64,000 nucleotides of DNA from [Clostridium] ultunense DSM 10521 (GCF_000511955.1 NZ_AZSU01000003.1:698384-762383), one strand, 5' to 3'. Shown: positions 53,302 through 63,263, counted from the stretch's first letter. The notes: generated from the letters alone by a model not told the origin. Made by a program: numbers and translations.

Positions 53302-54069
53302 TTATTTTATATTCATTAATTCTTTAAACTCCTTCGATTGGCTTCGGCTAACAGGGATCTTAATATCCGTATATTTTAGTATTACATTAAAAGTAGAATT
53401 AAACCAAGGTTCTATGACTTCAATAAAATCTAGATTAATCAGAAAGGATTTATGAGATCTAAAAAAGGTGGGTTTGTCTAACTTTTCACAAAGTTCGCTT
53501 AAAGTATAGTTTATTTCAAATTTACCCTTTGTGCTGATAATTACTGTGTTTCTATCTTCTACAGTAGCGTATATTATTTCTTTTGAATCCAAAGGTATAA
53601 GTTTACCCATATTATGGACACAAACTCTAGTTTTAGTTTCCTCCCTCTTATGTCCTAAGTTTTCAATAAGGGTGTTGAGTTTATCCATATATTCTTTTCT
53701 CCCCTTTCCCATATTGGTAACAATTCTTTTCATCCTCTTTTCCAATCGTTCTTCAGAAATAGGTTTCAATATATAATCCATGGCATTTACTTCAAAGGCT
53801 TCTAAAGCGTATTTTTCATAGGCAGTTACAAAGACTATATAGGGTCTATGAAGTCCATCTAATATCTTCCTAGCCACTTCAATTCCATTTAATTTAGGCA
53901 TTTGAATGTCAAGAAAGATTAAATCTGGTTTCAATTTGTCATTCAATTCCAATGCCTCTATTCCATGACAGGCCTCCCCTATAACATTAATATCATTAAA
54001 TTTTTCTAATATATATATTAATTCTTCTCGGGCAGGAGTTTCATCATCAACAACTATTGTTCTTATCAT
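53302..54069 (-). CDS. lytT: LytTR family response regulator
   Basis: A 255-residue regulator: receiver domain with DDETPAREE, phospho-Asp in LIFLDIQMPKLNG, VTAYEKYALEAF and a Lys in YILKPI; then a coiled linker and a LytTR DNA-binding domain from about residue 148 (KLIPLDSKEIIYATVEDRNT, TFFRSHKSFLINLDFIEVIEPW; quoted in part). It overlaps lytS by 4 bp. Confidence 0.92.
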   Translation of the reverse strand: MIRTIVVDDETPAREELIYILEKFNDINVIGEACHGIEALELNDKLKPDLIFLDIQMPKLNGIEVARKILDGLHRPYIVFVTAYEKYALEAFEVNAMDYILKPISEERLEKRMKRIVTNMGKGRKEYMDKLNTLIENLGHKREETKTRVCVHNMGKLIPLDSKEIIYATVEDRNTVIISTKGKFEINYTLSELCEKLDKPTFFRSHKSFLINLDFIEVIEPWFNSTFNVILKYTDIKIPVSRSQSKEFKELMNIK

Positions 54070-55775
54070 ACTGCTACCCTCCTTATCTTTTTAGGAATTC
54101 TCATCTTAACAGTTGTACCATAACCTAACTTACTTTCTATAATTAATCCATATGCCTTTCCATATTTATTTTTAAGTCTATTGTTGACATTTTTAAGACC
54201 AATTCCAGTAGAGTGATCTCTATCATCTAATAAGGATTCTAAAAGCTCCTCACTCATCCCCACCCCATTATCCTTTACTATAAGTTCTGTTTCTTTTTCA
54301 TTATCTAGAGCTATTATCTCTACAGTGCTTCCTTCTACTTTTTCAAAAACTCCATGTTTAACTGCATTTTCCACTAAGGGTTGAAGAAGTAAGGGTGGTA
54401 ATGAACAATCTATATTCTCAGGAATATCATAAATAATATTTAATTTATCCCCAAATCTTGCCTTTTCAATTTCCAAATAGGATTTAATATTTTCAATCTC
54501 CCTATATAAATCAACTTCGCTATTATTTTCCTGTAGATTATTTCTAAAATAATTACCTAAATGGATTAGTAACCTTCTAGCATTGTCTGGTTGAGTTCTT
54601 ATTAAAGAAACGATTGTGTTTATTGCATTGAAAAGAAAATGTGGATTTATTTGAGCTTGCAATGCCTTTAGCTCAGATTTTGCTAATAATTCCGATTGAT
54701 AGTCTATTTTACTCAGTTCAATCTGGGTTGAAAATAGATGTCCTAGTCCTAGGGCTAGTTCTGATTCCACTTTGGTAATTGAATTCTCTTGATCCTTATA
54801 TAGTTTTAATGTACCAATTACCTTATCTCCTTCCATTAGAGGAATGATTATGGCCGATTTTAGCCTACAGTCAACATTATCACATCCAATTTCTTCTTGA
54901 GTATTAGCAATAACACAATTGCCTTCTTTTAACACCTCCTTAGTTAAACTGGTCCTAACAGAGTTACCTGCTAGATGGTGGTCTTCTCCAATGCCTACAT
55001 GGGCCAATATCTTTTCTTTATCTGTAATAGCAACTGCTTTAACTCCAGTCATATTTTTTATTATTTTCACTACTTCTAAAGCAGTACTTTCATTTAATCC
55101 CTTCCGAAAATATTTTAAAGTCTTATTAGCAATTTTTAAAGCTAACTGGGCTTGATAGGCTTCAGCTGTCTCTAAATCCTTAAATACACCATAGATTATA
55201 GATATACATACTGCTATCCCTAACCCATTAGCAATTATCATAGGTATGCCTATTATCTTTACCAATTCCAAGGCTTCAGAAAAGGGTTTAGAAAAGTTTA
55301 AAATGATTATCATCTGCCAAACTTCTGCCATCATGCCAGCTATAAGGGCAAAGATCAATTTGTTATCAGATTTATCAATTTTCTTCTTTAAAAACCCAGC
55401 CATTATTCCCTCAGTAAAAGTTGAAAGACCACAGGAAAAGGCTGTAAAACCACCTATATCTATTAAATATCTATGGCCCCCAGCTATGAGTCCAGATAAA
55501 GTACCAACTAAAGGTCCACCAAATAGCCCGCCTACAAAGACCCCTATTACCCGAGCATTGGCAATAGCACCTCGAATGGGAATTCCTGTATAAGTACCTA
55601 TAATTCCATAGATTCCAAATATAATAGATAATAATATTTTGTCTTTTAAATTAATATTCTGTTTTGCCACTAGTTTTCTAAAAGGTTTTATTCGGGTCAT
55701 TATAAAAGCCAATAACATTATTAATCCAACGCGGCTCATTAAATTTTGGAAAAGTATTATTAACAGTGGAAACAC
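54066..55775 (-). CDS. lytS: LytS family sensor histidine kinase
   Basis: A 569-residue membrane kinase. Residues about 1-200 are the 5TM-5TMR_LYT sensor domain with five or six hydrophobic segments (GTYTGIPIRGAIANARVIGVFVGGLFGGP, quoted in part: RGAIANARVIGVF). Residues about 215-345 are a GAF-like domain (a Cys-containing GCDNVDCRLKSAIIIPL). Then a His_kinase domain ALQAQINPHFLFNAINTI and an ATPase end (VENAVKHGVFE, DNGVGMSEELL, GIGLKNVNNRL). LytS proteins of this type sense extracellular pyruvate or membrane state; with cstA next door pyruvate is attractive. Confidence 0.92.
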   Translation of the reverse strand: MFPLLIILFQNLMSRVGLIMLLAFIMTRIKPFRKLVAKQNINLKDKILLSIIFGIYGIIGTYTGIPIRGAIANARVIGVFVGGLFGGPLVGTLSGLIAGGHRYLIDIGGFTAFSCGLSTFTEGIMAGFLKKKIDKSDNKLIFALIAGMMAEVWQMIIILNFSKPFSEALELVKIIGIPMIIANGLGIAVCISIIYGVFKDLETAEAYQAQLALKIANKTLKYFRKGLNESTALEVVKIIKNMTGVKAVAITDKEKILAHVGIGEDHHLAGNSVRTSLTKEVLKEGNCVIANTQEEIGCDNVDCRLKSAIIIPLMEGDKVIGTLKLYKDQENSITKVESELALGLGHLFSTQIELSKIDYQSELLAKSELKALQAQINPHFLFNAINTIVSLIRTQPDNARRLLIHLGNYFRNNLQENNSEVDLYREIENIKSYLEIEKARFGDKLNIIYDIPENIDCSLPPLLLQPLVENAVKHGVFEKVEGSTVEIIALDNEKETELIVKDNGVGMSEELLESLLDDRDHSTGIGLKNVNNRLKNKYGKAYGLIIESKLGYGTTVKMRIPKKIRRVAV

Positions 55776-55844
55776 CCCTTCCTCTTAACGTTAATTCTAT
55801 TATAGTAAAGTATCTTACTATTTACAATAGGACCTAAAATGATG

Positions 55845-55881
55845 ACAAGCTGGTAATTGATCAGCTCAATTACCAGCTTGT
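55845..55881. terminator. Strong hairpin at the end of the lipoprotein gene
   Basis: ACAAGCTGGTAATTGA and TCAATTACCAGCTTGT form a perfect 16-bp stem with a 5-nt loop. The TGA stop of the minus-strand lipoprotein gene lies inside. On the minus side only a short T run (CATCATTTT) follows, so it may end the transcript or guard its 3' end before lytS. Confidence 0.65.
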
Positions 55882-57359
55882 TTTAAAAATTCCTCTTCCC
55901 AGAGTTTTGGATATCTTCCTATAGCCCACTCTGCCATAATTATTTTTTCAGTAGAATTTAACTCTATATTTTTTATGGGTCTATTGCTAATTTCTCCATC
56001 TTCCATAGGATAAATCAAAATATCATTGTGAGTCAATATTATGGCTATATCTTCATTAGGAGATATAAAAGCATCAAGAGCGTTGGATATTTTTGATTTT
56101 ATCCTATTCCAAGGAATGGACAATTCATCATAATAGACTATTTCCTTGGGAGGAATAGCTTTAATATTGAAGTTCTCATAGGTATATATACCATTCTCAA
56201 TAAAATTAATTCTTCCTTTAAAGACCCAATGACCGTTTCTTCTAAATAGACCGAAACTCTCCTCATTAGGTTTTAAATCTATTAAACTCTTTTTGTATTC
56301 TTCCCTATCTCTTAATATCTCTTTATTAGCTCCTTCAATAAAAGATTCTTTTCCAATCTCACCTAGAACATCGGAAATCATCAATGGCTTAACTTTTCCA
56401 ATATTGTCAATAGGATAAAATTCTAATAACCTTTCCCCTTTGTTACGATAGTGAATATTTTCTATTGAGATATAATCGTTGCCAATATATAGAATGTTTT
56501 TAATAGTATTATCTATTTTCTCTTTTTCCTTGGTTTCCATCTCAGCTCCCTTATCTAAAGTCTTGTTCAAAGGAATAGCCACAATATTATCGTTGATCTT
56601 CCCATCCTTATCTTCTCGTTTTACACTTACCTTCCAAAAACCTGTTTTTCTTGGCAACAGTATATCTTCCATTTCATATACACTAACTATCTCCTTATCA
56701 TTACTCCTAATGAATATAGTCCTATAATCCCATTTCTCAATACCTTCCTCCTTGTTTTCCAAATCTAGAGACTTAAGGCCAAGTAACATCCCTGTTCTCA
56801 AAGCGTCTTCATCTAAACTCTCACCAGTGTCTAACAGTATTTCCTCAGTGGCTAGAGTAAAATCTAATCCTTCCTTTTTAATGTCATCGGAAACCTTATT
56901 TAAATAAAAAAACGCTCCCTCTATATTTACAATAACAGTATCCTCAGATATTTTTATGAATTCATAAAAAAATTGCTCCGACCCTGTTATAGAAACTACC
57001 TCTATTTTTTCCGAATCTATGCTTAAGAAATCTGATGTTACTTTATGATGATATATTAAATACTCATCTGTATCCACATTCTTAATCCTAAATGAAGGCT
57101 CGGTGCAATAATCATCTCCCATGGTTATAAGTTCACTATGGAATAATGCTTCCATACCTATATAGGATTTTGCTTTTTCTTCATCCATTAGACTAGCAGC
57201 ATTTAATCGATAATCTTCAACTTTCCATTTGCCATAAATAGGCAAATTATTGTTCTTTGGGGCTTCAATATTATCGGATAGTTCTATACTATCCATATTG
57301 CATGATACGATCATAAACATAGATAATATCAATACTATTAATAGTGAGATTTTTTTCAT
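55866..57359 (-). CDS. Lipoprotein of unknown function linked to a two-component system
   Basis: A 497-residue lipoprotein: leader with lipobox VSC at about residue 20, then a mostly beta-rich chain without a recognised domain. Repeated features are short segments where Tyr/Trp and Gly precede charged turns (GKWKVEDYRLN, TGFWKVSVKRED, GHWVFKGRINF), which look like a repeated beta motif of about 100-150 residues. Its start overlaps the kinase stop by 4 bp, so it is probably a sensor partner or target of the two-component system. Confidence 0.72.
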   Translation of the reverse strand: MKKISLLIVLILSMFMIVSCNMDSIELSDNIEAPKNNNLPIYGKWKVEDYRLNAASLMDEEKAKSYIGMEALFHSELITMGDDYCTEPSFRIKNVDTDEYLIYHHKVTSDFLSIDSEKIEVVSITGSEQFFYEFIKISEDTVIVNIEGAFFYLNKVSDDIKKEGLDFTLATEEILLDTGESLDEDALRTGMLLGLKSLDLENKEEGIEKWDYRTIFIRSNDKEIVSVYEMEDILLPRKTGFWKVSVKREDKDGKINDNIVAIPLNKTLDKGAEMETKEKEKIDNTIKNILYIGNDYISIENIHYRNKGERLLEFYPIDNIGKVKPLMISDVLGEIGKESFIEGANKEILRDREEYKKSLIDLKPNEESFGLFRRNGHWVFKGRINFIENGIYTYENFNIKAIPPKEIVYYDELSIPWNRIKSKISNALDAFISPNEDIAIILTHNDILIYPMEDGEISNRPIKNIELNSTEKIIMAEWAIGRYPKLWEEEFLKQAGN

Positions 57360-58762
57360 TGCCCTTCCACTCCTTTTATGGGAATAGATACTATTACCTT
57401 TGTACCTTGGTTTAACCTACTCTTAATTTCCATAGATCCTTCATGTAGTTTTATAATTTCATCGCAAATGGAAAGCCCTAGTCCACTGTTTGATTTGCTG
57501 TTTTTTCCTTTATAAAACTTTTCTTTAATATAGGGCAGGTCTTCTTCATATATGCCACATCCATTATCTTCTATTTCAATAGATATGTTTTTTCCATTTT
57601 TTTTAGCTAACAGAGTTACTTTTCCTCCATTTGGAGTGAACTTAAAGGCGTTATCCAATAAATTTATCAATACCTGTTTAATCCTATTTTCATCGGCAGT
57701 AATGTGGGGCAGATTAGAATCATAATATATATCATATTGAATATTTTTCTCTTCTGCCCTAAACTGAAATTGTTTACCTATTTGTTCTATTGAATCCTTT
57801 ATATCTATTTCTTCTTTTTCTAGTGTAATCCTTCCGGAAACAAATCTAGAGAAATCTAATAATTCTTCCACCATATTGGATAATCTATCACTTTCCTTTT
57901 CAATTATATCCAATCCATCTTTCAAAAGTTGCTCATCTTTTAATTTATCAGATTTTAATGTAATTGCCCATCCCTTTATGGAAGTCAATGGAGTCCTTAA
58001 TTCATGAGAGACTGAAGATATGAAATCAGTTTTAAGTTCTTCTTTCTTTATCAACTCTTCCGCCATATAGTTTAAAGTATCTGAAAGTTTCCCTAATTCA
58101 TCATCAAATCTCTTTCTAGATCTAATCTTTAGTTGTCCTGCTGCCATTTTTTCTGCTACGGTTGTTACTTCCCGTAGTGGCTGAATAATGGTATTTGCAA
58201 GAAATATACTTAGAACTCCAGATATTATTATAACCATAAGGCCGACTATCAGTAGTACTTTAGCAATATTCCTTATTATTCTATTAGTATTCCTTAATGA
58301 AGAAATAAATCTTAGTACGCCTATAGTCTTACCTTCAACAACCAAAGGATATGAAACCGCCATTACAGCTGATGTATCGTATTCTACATTACCTATCCAG
58401 GTTCCCCTATTTCCATCTAAAGCATTTATAACATCAGAAGTGTTTACTGTACTAAAAGAATTGGATGCCCCAATCGAGTCCATTAACACTCTACCTTTTA
58501 AATCCAATATTTGGACCTGGGCTTTTGTTTGACGCCAAAAAACATCTATATCGTCGATGATTATATCCTCTAATCGATTAGATGAAAAATATCTAGAATA
58601 GAAATCTGTGGAAAGTATTATTTGATTTGAAAGAATTTCTTCTACACTTTTATAATAATATTTTTTTACAGCATTTATTAAAAAAACTTCCAATATCAAT
58701 ACGCTCATGATTATCACGAGCATAAAATTGCCAACTAATCTCTTCTTAATACTGGTCTTCAT
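57356..58762 (-). CDS. Membrane sensor histidine kinase
   Basis: A 468-residue kinase: membrane segment near 13-32, an outside sensor part of about 130 residues, membrane segment near 165-190, HAMP (LANTIIQPLREVTTVAEKMAAGQL, quoted in part: QPLREVTTVAEKMAAG), HisKA with SVSHELRTPLTSIKGW (His near residue 250), then ATPase motifs NLLDNAFKFTPNGG, DNGCGI and GLGLSICDEI. It belongs to the response regulator gene upstream, 18 bp away. Confidence 0.92.
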   Translation of the reverse strand: MKTSIKKRLVGNFMLVIIMSVLILEVFLINAVKKYYYKSVEEILSNQIILSTDFYSRYFSSNRLEDIIIDDIDVFWRQTKAQVQILDLKGRVLMDSIGASNSFSTVNTSDVINALDGNRGTWIGNVEYDTSAVMAVSYPLVVEGKTIGVLRFISSLRNTNRIIRNIAKVLLIVGLMVIIISGVLSIFLANTIIQPLREVTTVAEKMAAGQLKIRSRKRFDDELGKLSDTLNYMAEELIKKEELKTDFISSVSHELRTPLTSIKGWAITLKSDKLKDEQLLKDGLDIIEKESDRLSNMVEELLDFSRFVSGRITLEKEEIDIKDSIEQIGKQFQFRAEEKNIQYDIYYDSNLPHITADENRIKQVLINLLDNAFKFTPNGGKVTLLAKKNGKNISIEIEDNGCGIYEEDLPYIKEKFYKGKNSKSNSGLGLSICDEIIKLHEGSMEIKSRLNQGTKVIVSIPIKGVEGQ

Positions 58763-58780
58763 GTTTTCCTCCTAAGGTTA

Positions 58781-59476
58781 CTATTTGTCTCTCCATCTAT
58801 AGCCTATACCCCATATAGTTTCAATATAATAGGGGTTGCTAGGATCATCTTCAATCTTAGATCTTAATCTTCTAACATTTACATCTACAATTTTTGAATC
58901 CCCTACGAAATCATAACCCCATACTATATTCAATATCTCATCTCTACTAAAAGCCTTACCAGGGTTTTCAATAAAAAGTTTTATTATTGAATATTCCGTT
59001 GGTGTTAATTCGACCTCTTCGTCTTGTTTATGGAATTTTCTTGAATATTTATCTATTTTAAAAGGGGCATCCACTATTATATTTTGGTTTTCTTCTTTTG
59101 GAGAATCCATTCTTCTAAGTAAAGACTTTACCCTAAGAACTAATTCTATTGGATTGAAGGGCTTTACCATATAATCATCGGTACCAAATTCTAACCCCAT
59201 TATCTTGTCAATATCTTGAGATTTAGCTGTAAGCATAATTATACCCATAGTTGGAAATTCTTGTCTAAGAATTTTACACACTTCAAATCCATCTATTCCT
59301 GGCAGCATGATATCCAATACTACCACATCAATTTTCTCAGTTTTAACAATATCTATACCTTTTTCCCCAGTTCCTGCTTCTTTAACAATAAACCCTTCTC
59401 TTTCTAAATTAATTTTAATAAATTTTCTTATATGTTCCTCGTCTTCTACTACAAGGATTCTTTTTCCTAATACCAT
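58781..59476 (-). CDS. OmpR/PhoB family response regulator
   Basis: A 231-residue regulator: VVEDEEHIRKF, phospho-Asp in VVVLDIMLPGIDG, TAKSQDIDKI, DDYMVKPFNP; then a winged-helix domain with LTPTEYSIIKLFIENPGKAFSRDEIL and DVNVRRLRSKIEDDPSNP (quoted parts). GGAGG 8 nt before ATG. It heads a three-gene operon (regulator, kinase, lipoprotein). The stimulus is unknown. Confidence 0.93.
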   Translation of the reverse strand: MVLGKRILVVEDEEHIRKFIKINLEREGFIVKEAGTGEKGIDIVKTEKIDVVVLDIMLPGIDGFEVCKILRQEFPTMGIIMLTAKSQDIDKIMGLEFGTDDYMVKPFNPIELVLRVKSLLRRMDSPKEENQNIIVDAPFKIDKYSRKFHKQDEEVELTPTEYSIIKLFIENPGKAFSRDEILNIVWGYDFVGDSKIVDVNVRRLRSKIEDDPSNPYYIETIWGIGYRWRDK

Positions 59477-59510
59477 CTCTATAACCTCCAGCTAAGACAA
59501 TGAATAAAAG

Positions 59511-59536
59511 TAATTGCTGTTAATTAACAGCAATTA
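59511..59536. terminator. Palindromic hairpin after the deacetylase gene
   Basis: TAATTGCTGTTAA and TTAACAGCAATTA form a perfect 13-bp inverted repeat without loop bases, at the stop of the minus-strand deacetylase gene and before the next operon's start region. Weak T run after it, so terminator function is likely but not sure; an operator for the regulator at 59476 is the alternative. Confidence 0.5.
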
Positions 59537-60406
59537 TCTTAAAACTTGGAATTCATAATCATTCTGTTGTAGATATTCAATAATATATGGTAAGGATTCA
59601 GAGGTTGTATATTTTGAATCCATATCATGCATTAAAATTATAAGTTCTTTTTGTCCGTTATAAGTGCTTTTAAATCTTTGGATTAATCTATCTTTTGGAA
59701 TATAATGCCCTTCTGCATCTCCATTTAAAGAATTCCAATCATAATAAGTATATCCTTTTTCTAATACAGCCTTTCTAAAAGGTGCTTTTTTCTCACCAAA
59801 GGAACCTCCAGGAAATCTAACTAGTTTTGTTTCGTAATCCTCACCTAATATACCCTTCAACACTTTTTCAGTATTTTCCAGCTCCTTTAAAAAATTGGAA
59901 GTTCTTCTATATATATAATTGTATCTATGACTGTAGGTATGATTTCCTATAGCATGTCCTTCTTGGTGGATTCTTTTAATTATTTCTGGATACTTTTCTG
60001 CTGAACTTCCTATTACAAAAAAGGTTGCCTTTACATCATATTTCTTTAAAATATCTAATATCTGAGGGGTTACTTTCTCCGAGGGACCATCATCAAAGGT
60101 TAAGAAAACATTCCTTCTGTTTTCCACTTGGTCTAATTCCTTTTGTTGTCTTTTTTCTAACTCTGCAAGTTTGGCCTTCTCGGCTTGGATAAGCTGCTTT
60201 TCATGTTGTAGAGCTAAATTTACTGCAGATTTTTCAGACATTAATAGGATACTTTCTGATAGATTCCCAGCCTCTACCACATCTGAGGCTCCTTTTTTAT
60301 AGTATTTATACGAAGTCCTGAGGAAGAACAATATGAATATAATAATAAATACTGTAATATATCTTATGACTTTTATTTTATTTTTATCTTTTCTAGATTT
60401 TCCCAT
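59534..60406 (-). CDS. Membrane-anchored polysaccharide deacetylase
   Basis: A 290-residue protein with a basic start and one membrane segment (about 12-27), a Glu/Lys/Gln coiled coil (about 58-95) and a NodB domain from about residue 98: FLTFDDGPSEKVTPQIL with the catalytic Asp and metal Asp, GHAIGNHTYSHRYN with the two His ligands, VRFPGGSFGEK, YYDWNSLNGDAEG and LIILMHDM. Probably removes N-acetyl groups from peptidoglycan or another wall glycan. Confidence 0.9.
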   Translation of the reverse strand: MGKSRKDKNKIKVIRYITVFIIIFILFFLRTSYKYYKKGASDVVEAGNLSESILLMSEKSAVNLALQHEKQLIQAEKAKLAELEKRQQKELDQVENRRNVFLTFDDGPSEKVTPQILDILKKYDVKATFFVIGSSAEKYPEIIKRIHQEGHAIGNHTYSHRYNYIYRRTSNFLKELENTEKVLKGILGEDYETKLVRFPGGSFGEKKAPFRKAVLEKGYTYYDWNSLNGDAEGHYIPKDRLIQRFKSTYNGQKELIILMHDMDSKYTTSESLPYIIEYLQQNDYEFQVLR

Positions 60407-60533
60407 CTATGTCCCTCCTTTATTCCTTATGTCAATTCTAAAACTATTCCCTATATATAGAATACTATATGCCCCAAAATTTTGCATTACAAAGATGTAA
60501 ATAAAAAATTACAAAAAGGTTACAAATTAATAA

Positions 60534-60566
60534 GTACCAAATAGGTTGCCCTAACCTATTTAGTAC
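60534..60566 (-). terminator. Terminator after the 107-residue gene
   Basis: GTACCAAATAGGTT and AACCTATTTAGTAC pair with one mismatch around GCCCT, 10 nt downstream of the minus-strand stop. T-rich sequence follows on that strand. Confidence 0.65.
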
Positions 60567-60576
60567 CATATTAAAT

Positions 60577-60900
60577 TTAATATTCCGCCCCATAGAATCC
60601 ATGTGGATTTATTCTCCGTATCAATTCAGATATAAGTATTATACTTATAATATCCCTGACCAGCCTTCTTCTCCCATAAAAAGGCCTTTGGGTTACTCTG
60701 TACCTACCTCTCCTTTCTATAGGGTCTTCATCTATTTCTGGACATTCATACACCATTTTCTCATAGACTTCATCTATCATGGCCTCCATATCTTCTTTAG
60801 AAATATCTCTTTTATCCCCATTTTTCTCCAAGTATCTATTTACCGAATCTATGGCTTTAGGGTATATCCTATAATATAGTTCTGGATAGTTATAATCCAT
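60577..60900 (-). CDS. Hypothetical 107-residue protein
   Basis: A small charged protein rich in Tyr, Arg and Glu, family not recognised. Residues 1-30 begin MDYNYPELYYRIYPKAIDSV; a central acidic part KEDMEAMIDEVYEKMVYECPEIDED is followed by an Arg-rich stretch (RRGRYRVTQRPFYGRRR) and a hydrophobic helix IISIILISELI. The ATG has AGGAGG-like GGGGAGG upstream. A spore- or envelope-associated protein is possible in Clostridia, but nothing proves it. Confidence 0.65.
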   Translation of the reverse strand: MDYNYPELYYRIYPKAIDSVNRYLEKNGDKRDISKEDMEAMIDEVYEKMVYECPEIDEDPIERRGRYRVTQRPFYGRRRLVRDIISIILISELIRRINPHGFYGAEY

Positions 60901-60965
60901 AATAAAACCTCCCCATGCATATTCAATATATAATATGCATTAGGAGGTGTTATTGATACAATTAT

Positions 60966-62699
60966 TTAGGATACTAAATCTTTAAACTGAGATCTATATA
61001 GATTAGCATATATGTCATCTATTTCTAGAAGCTCTTCATGACTGCCTTTTTCTTCAATCCCCTCATTGGTTAATACCAAAATTTCATCTGCATTCTTTAT
61101 AGTTGATAATCTATGGGCTATTATTAAGGTGGTTCTACCTTTAGCCAGTTCTTCTAAGGATTCTTGGATCAATACTTCCGTTTCATTATCCAGTGCAGAT
61201 GTAGCCTCGTCTAAAATCAGAATTGGGGGGTCTTTTAAAAACAATCTAGCTATGGAAATTCTTTGCTTTTGTCCTCCTGATAATTTAACTCCCTTTTCTC
61301 CAATATAGGTATCATATCCATTGGGAAGGGTCATTATAAAATCATGAATACGGGCTTTTTTTGCTGCTTCAATTATATCTTCCTCAGGTTTAGTCGGATC
61401 CCCATAGGATATATTATCCATAATAGTTCCAGTAAATAAGAATACATCCTGCTGCACTAAGCCGATATTCTTCCTTAAAGATTTAAGGGTAATATCCCTT
61501 ATATCCTTCCCATCGATTAAGATTTGGCCTTCATTAATATCATAAAATCTAGGTATTAGATGGCATAGAGTAGTTTTACCCGCCCCAGAAGGTCCTACTA
61601 TTGCAACGGTTTTTCCTGCTTCAATGTTTAAGTTTAAATCCGATAATACTCTATCTTCACCATTGGTATAGCTAAAGGATACATCTTTGAATTCAATATC
61701 CCCTTTTACCTTGGTAAGTTCTACAGCATCTTCCTTATCTATAATGTCTGGTTCAATATTCATAATCTCCATAAATCTTTCAAAACCTGTCATGCCATCC
61801 TGATATTGTTGCATAAAATCTGACAACCTTCTAATAGGCTGCATGAAAAAATTAACGTATAGAGTATATGCAAGTAAGTCTCCTAAGGTAATGAATTCCC
61901 TGTATACAAAATATCCACCAGCACTAATTACTATTAGATTAAGAATATTGGTAATAAGGCCTATTCCAGCAACAAACTCAGCCATAGCTTTATAAGAATA
62001 TTTTCTTGCTTCTTTAAATTCATCGTTTCCATCATTAAATTTTTGAATTTCATACTCCTCATTGGTGAAGGATTTGGCCACCCGTACTCCTGATATGCTA
62101 TTTTCCAATTGAGCATTTACATTAGCAATTTTCTTTCTAACCTGTCTAAAGGAGTCTTGCATTTTAGTCCTTTTACTCATGGAAAACCAGATCATTACAG
62201 GAACAAAAGCAAATATTATTAAAGTTAATCTCCATTCTATCCTAATTAAAAGGATAAAAGAACCTACCAACATTACCAGGGAAATAAATAGATCTTCGGG
62301 ACCATGATGAGCTAGTTCTGTAATATCCCTTAAATCGTTGACCAGCCTTGACATTATGTGCCCAGTTTTGGTGTTGTCATAATAACTAAAGGGCAGAGTT
62401 TGTAAATGGGCAAATAAATCTTTCCGCATATCATACTCAATATATACACCTAGAACATGTCCCCAGTAGGATACTATATAATAACTAATATATCTAAATA
62501 TAAACAGAACTAACATTATAATAGTCCATCTAAGTAAAAGGTCCATCCTACCAGCTGGTATAATTTCATTGACAATATTTCGTGTAACCATAGGAAATAC
62601 CAAATCGAATGCAGAAATTAAAAAAGCAAAAAACATATCTATAAAGAATAGTTTTCTATGGGGTTTATAATAGGAAATAAATTTCTTAAGCAATTTCAA
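60966..62699 (-). CDS. ABC exporter with fused membrane and ATPase domains
   Basis: A 577-residue half-transporter of the MsbA/BmrA/LmrA type. Six hydrophobic segments in residues 1-300; ATPase from about 335: Walker A GPSGAGKTT, Q-loop VQQDVFLFTGTI, signature LSGGQKQRISIARL, Walker B ILILDEATSALD and switch AHRLSTIKNAD. Its start overlaps the MarR gene stop by 4 bp. Likely a drug or lipid exporter controlled by that regulator. Confidence 0.93.
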   Translation of the reverse strand: MKLLKKFISYYKPHRKLFFIDMFFAFLISAFDLVFPMVTRNIVNEIIPAGRMDLLLRWTIIMLVLFIFRYISYYIVSYWGHVLGVYIEYDMRKDLFAHLQTLPFSYYDNTKTGHIMSRLVNDLRDITELAHHGPEDLFISLVMLVGSFILLIRIEWRLTLIIFAFVPVMIWFSMSKRTKMQDSFRQVRKKIANVNAQLENSISGVRVAKSFTNEEYEIQKFNDGNDEFKEARKYSYKAMAEFVAGIGLITNILNLIVISAGGYFVYREFITLGDLLAYTLYVNFFMQPIRRLSDFMQQYQDGMTGFERFMEIMNIEPDIIDKEDAVELTKVKGDIEFKDVSFSYTNGEDRVLSDLNLNIEAGKTVAIVGPSGAGKTTLCHLIPRFYDINEGQILIDGKDIRDITLKSLRKNIGLVQQDVFLFTGTIMDNISYGDPTKPEEDIIEAAKKARIHDFIMTLPNGYDTYIGEKGVKLSGGQKQRISIARLFLKDPPILILDEATSALDNETEVLIQESLEELAKGRTTLIIAHRLSTIKNADEILVLTNEGIEEKGSHEELLEIDDIYANLYRSQFKDLVS

Positions 62700-63139
62700 T
62701 CCTCCTTTTTCAAATTATTATATAATATGCTTAAATTAGTTAATAAATTTTCTATTTCATCCTTTTCCATCTTTTCTAAGGCAATATAGGTAACCCTATT
62801 GCTCCTCTCTTGTCGAATAGTGTGGATTAAATCCAATCCTCTTTCCGTAATAATAACCCTAGTAACCCTTCTATCCTTTGGGTCATCAACTCTACTAACT
62901 AATTCCTTTTCTTCAAGGCGTGATATCTTCTCCGATATAGTATTTTGTGCTCTATTAAATTTCTTAGAAATTTCATTAATTGTAGGGGGTTTTTCGCTAA
63001 AGCTTAAATAGATTAATAGGTGATATTGGTCATAGGTTAAACCATATTCTTGAGCTATTTGATGCCCTTTTGTATGGATAATATTGCTACATTCTCTAAT
63101 ATAGTCGGAAATGGTTTCCGATGCTTTTTGTAATTCCAT
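62696..63139 (-). CDS. MarR family transcriptional regulator
   Basis: A 147-residue winged-helix protein: YDQYHLLIYLSFSEKPPTINEISKKFNRAQNTISEKISRLEEKELVSRVDDPKDRRVTRVIITERG is the MarR core (quoted in part: ISKKFNRAQNTISEKI and DPKDRRVTRVIIT). GGAGGTGATAAT before ATG. It is co-transcribed with the exporter and divergent from an MFS gene, so it may repress both. Confidence 0.92.
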   Translation of the reverse strand: MELQKASETISDYIRECSNIIHTKGHQIAQEYGLTYDQYHLLIYLSFSEKPPTINEISKKFNRAQNTISEKISRLEEKELVSRVDDPKDRRVTRVIITERGLDLIHTIRQERSNRVTYIALEKMEKDEIENLLTNLSILYNNLKKED

Positions 63140-63263
63140 ATTATCACCTCCAAAATCACCTTCGTTTATCTAATATATCGCATAACGATATTATACCATC
63201 CCTATTCCCTTTTTTCAATTATAATATATAATAATATTTAGTACATAATTTAAGGAGGTCTCC

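Noticed and set aside
60901-60965. Inverted repeat ATGCATATT/AATATGCAT and a plus-strand AGGAGGTG with no gene
   Set aside because: The AGGAGGTG is not followed by an open frame of useful length, and the palindrome is short and AT-rich; it may be chance or a weak transcription end.
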